NCBI RefSeq assembly: GCF_000699445.3
Contig: NC_067200.1
Coordinates: forward strand, 3,016,450 to 3,080,449
Length of the DNA: 64,000 nucleotides
From: Schistosoma haematobium
Lineage: Eukaryota; Platyhelminthes; Trematoda; Strigeidida; Schistosomatidae
Direction: 5' to 3'
In this document: positions 63,090 to 64,000 of the stretch, piece after piece
Numbering within the stretch: the stretch's first letter is position 1
Layout: every line of letters starts with the position of its first letter
Position numbers and translations under genes: made by a program
Notes under the pieces: model-generated
Seen by the model: only the letters and a program-made list of their open reading frames with translations
Database searches by the model: none
What the model was told of the DNA's origin: nothing

Positions 63090-63339
63090 CTAAGATAAAC
63101 GAAATAACAGTATAGTAACAATATTATTATTACTATTCGAAAGTTTTCACAAAAAAATTAATATTGACTATCAATGATTAAAAGGAAGGAGATTGCAACA
63201 GACACGTAGGACACTTAGAAGATACTTTAAATTACCGCTGACATAAACATCTGCATAGCTAATCAACAGATGTTACAATACAGTAGTAAATATGGGAAGC
63301 TTTAGTGCAAAAAAGAATATTTATCGACTTCATTAGGAA

Positions 63340-63715
63340 TGTATCGAAAAGAACGTGAACGTTTAGTCCATAAACATCTATATAGACGCATGAGAGATAA
63401 CCTGTTGCTCTCAGCGGTCGGCTTTCAATCAGTGGATAACAGGTTTGAATTCGTTGGTAGCTACCAACTTGACGTGACGATAAACACTGCATATTGTGAT
63501 GACTCAATTTATTATATTGGCTGAAATATTTGTTCCTTTGGGACGTATCTTACCAAGCACGTCAGTTGGAGAACGGCAAGACCAAAACAGCAACTCGAGA
63601 TCCAATGGAGTAGTCTTACTGCTGACAGTAAGATGTTTTCTTAAGATAACTAATATCTCCAACGATGTTATCTGGTTCAGGAAAGAAAGCAAAGGATGAT
63701 CAAAACAAACATGGA
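63340..63715 (+). repeat. Dispersed repeat family H, copy 3
   Basis: GTGATGACTCAATTTATTAT, GGCTGAAATATTTGTTCCTT and TAGTCTTACTGCTGACAGTA match copy 1 in order. Lies directly upstream of exon 1 in the gene's direction, joined to a family G copy. Confidence 0.5.
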
Positions 63716-63719
63716 ACTA

Positions 63720-63960
63720 AATCATGAATTCATTGGCTATTGGAGTAAGTCATGTAGGTAGATGTAGACCACCTAATTGAAGTCCACGTGACCATCGTAA
63801 CGAATGATTAAATACTTTTCGGTAACATGGATCAGAATCGTTTGCAATAGAGCAGGTGCACTAACTGTTCTTATTTCCTCAAAACCTGGGTCCCGAAATC
63901 TCTTTATAATTTCTTTTTCTACGACTGATCTTTCTTAATACTACTACTGATACTGTTACT
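63720..63960 (+). repeat. Repeat family G copy
   Basis: AAGTCATGTAGGTAGATGTA, GGTAACATGGATCAGAATCG, TTTGCAATAGAGCAGGTGCA: same blocks and order as 59900-60020. Confidence 0.6.
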
Positions 63961-64000
63961 ACTTCTATTATTCTGGGATTTGTCTTCGATTAATTCTACC

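Overview
The window comes from an AT-rich, intron-rich, repeat-dense eukaryotic genome. The evidence points to a schistosome-type blood fluke: the dispersed short elements carry a tRNA-like Pol III promoter and a hammerhead ribozyme motif of the schistosome (Sm-alpha) kind, and there are fragments of RTE-like non-LTR retrotransposons. The species cannot be fixed from the sequence alone.

One protein-coding gene fills the window. It lies on the minus strand and encodes midasin (MDN1/Rea1), the giant dynein-like AAA+ ATPase that removes assembly factors from pre-60S ribosomal particles. I could place 38 consecutive exons (63089 down to 1374, 11,543 coding nt). All junctions are GT-AG and every junction keeps frame, giving one open reading frame of 3,847 complete codons. 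The window starts inside the protein, at a fully canonical AAA module that I equate with AAA5 (exons 1-6). It continues through a degenerate AAA6 (exons 7-9), the long helical linker (exons 10-30), the Asp/Glu-rich tail (exons 31-36) and the conserved segment just before the MIDAS domain (exons 37-38). The N-terminal exons lie above 63089. The MIDAS exons lie below position 1. Residue numbers in this annotation count from the first complete codon in the window.

The roughly 50 kb of intron is largely old mobile DNA. (i) Three RTE-like LINE fragments lie at 41040-42050 (-), 43255-44172 (+) and 53222-53980 (-). (ii) A family of about 500 bp, with seven clear copies, shares its 3' tail with the LINEs and is probably mobilised by them. 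(iii) Two families of tRNA-like plus hammerhead elements are present; most copies have decayed ribozyme cores. (iv) There is an internally deleted Ty3/gypsy-type LTR element with a 404-bp 3' LTR (20520-21743), plus LTR-like repeats near 720, 2040, 15025 and 36955. (v) Two further dispersed families are listed below. Remaining intron stretches show nothing recognisable.

Points worth a second look: AAA6 of this midasin has a broken Walker A (GPPGCGKR) and lacks the long insert I recall in the vertebrate module; exon 12 is bracketed by inverted LINE copies, a layout that favours back-splicing; one hammerhead element spans slightly more than one 395-bp unit in tandem; and two hammerhead loci have inverted-repeat architecture.
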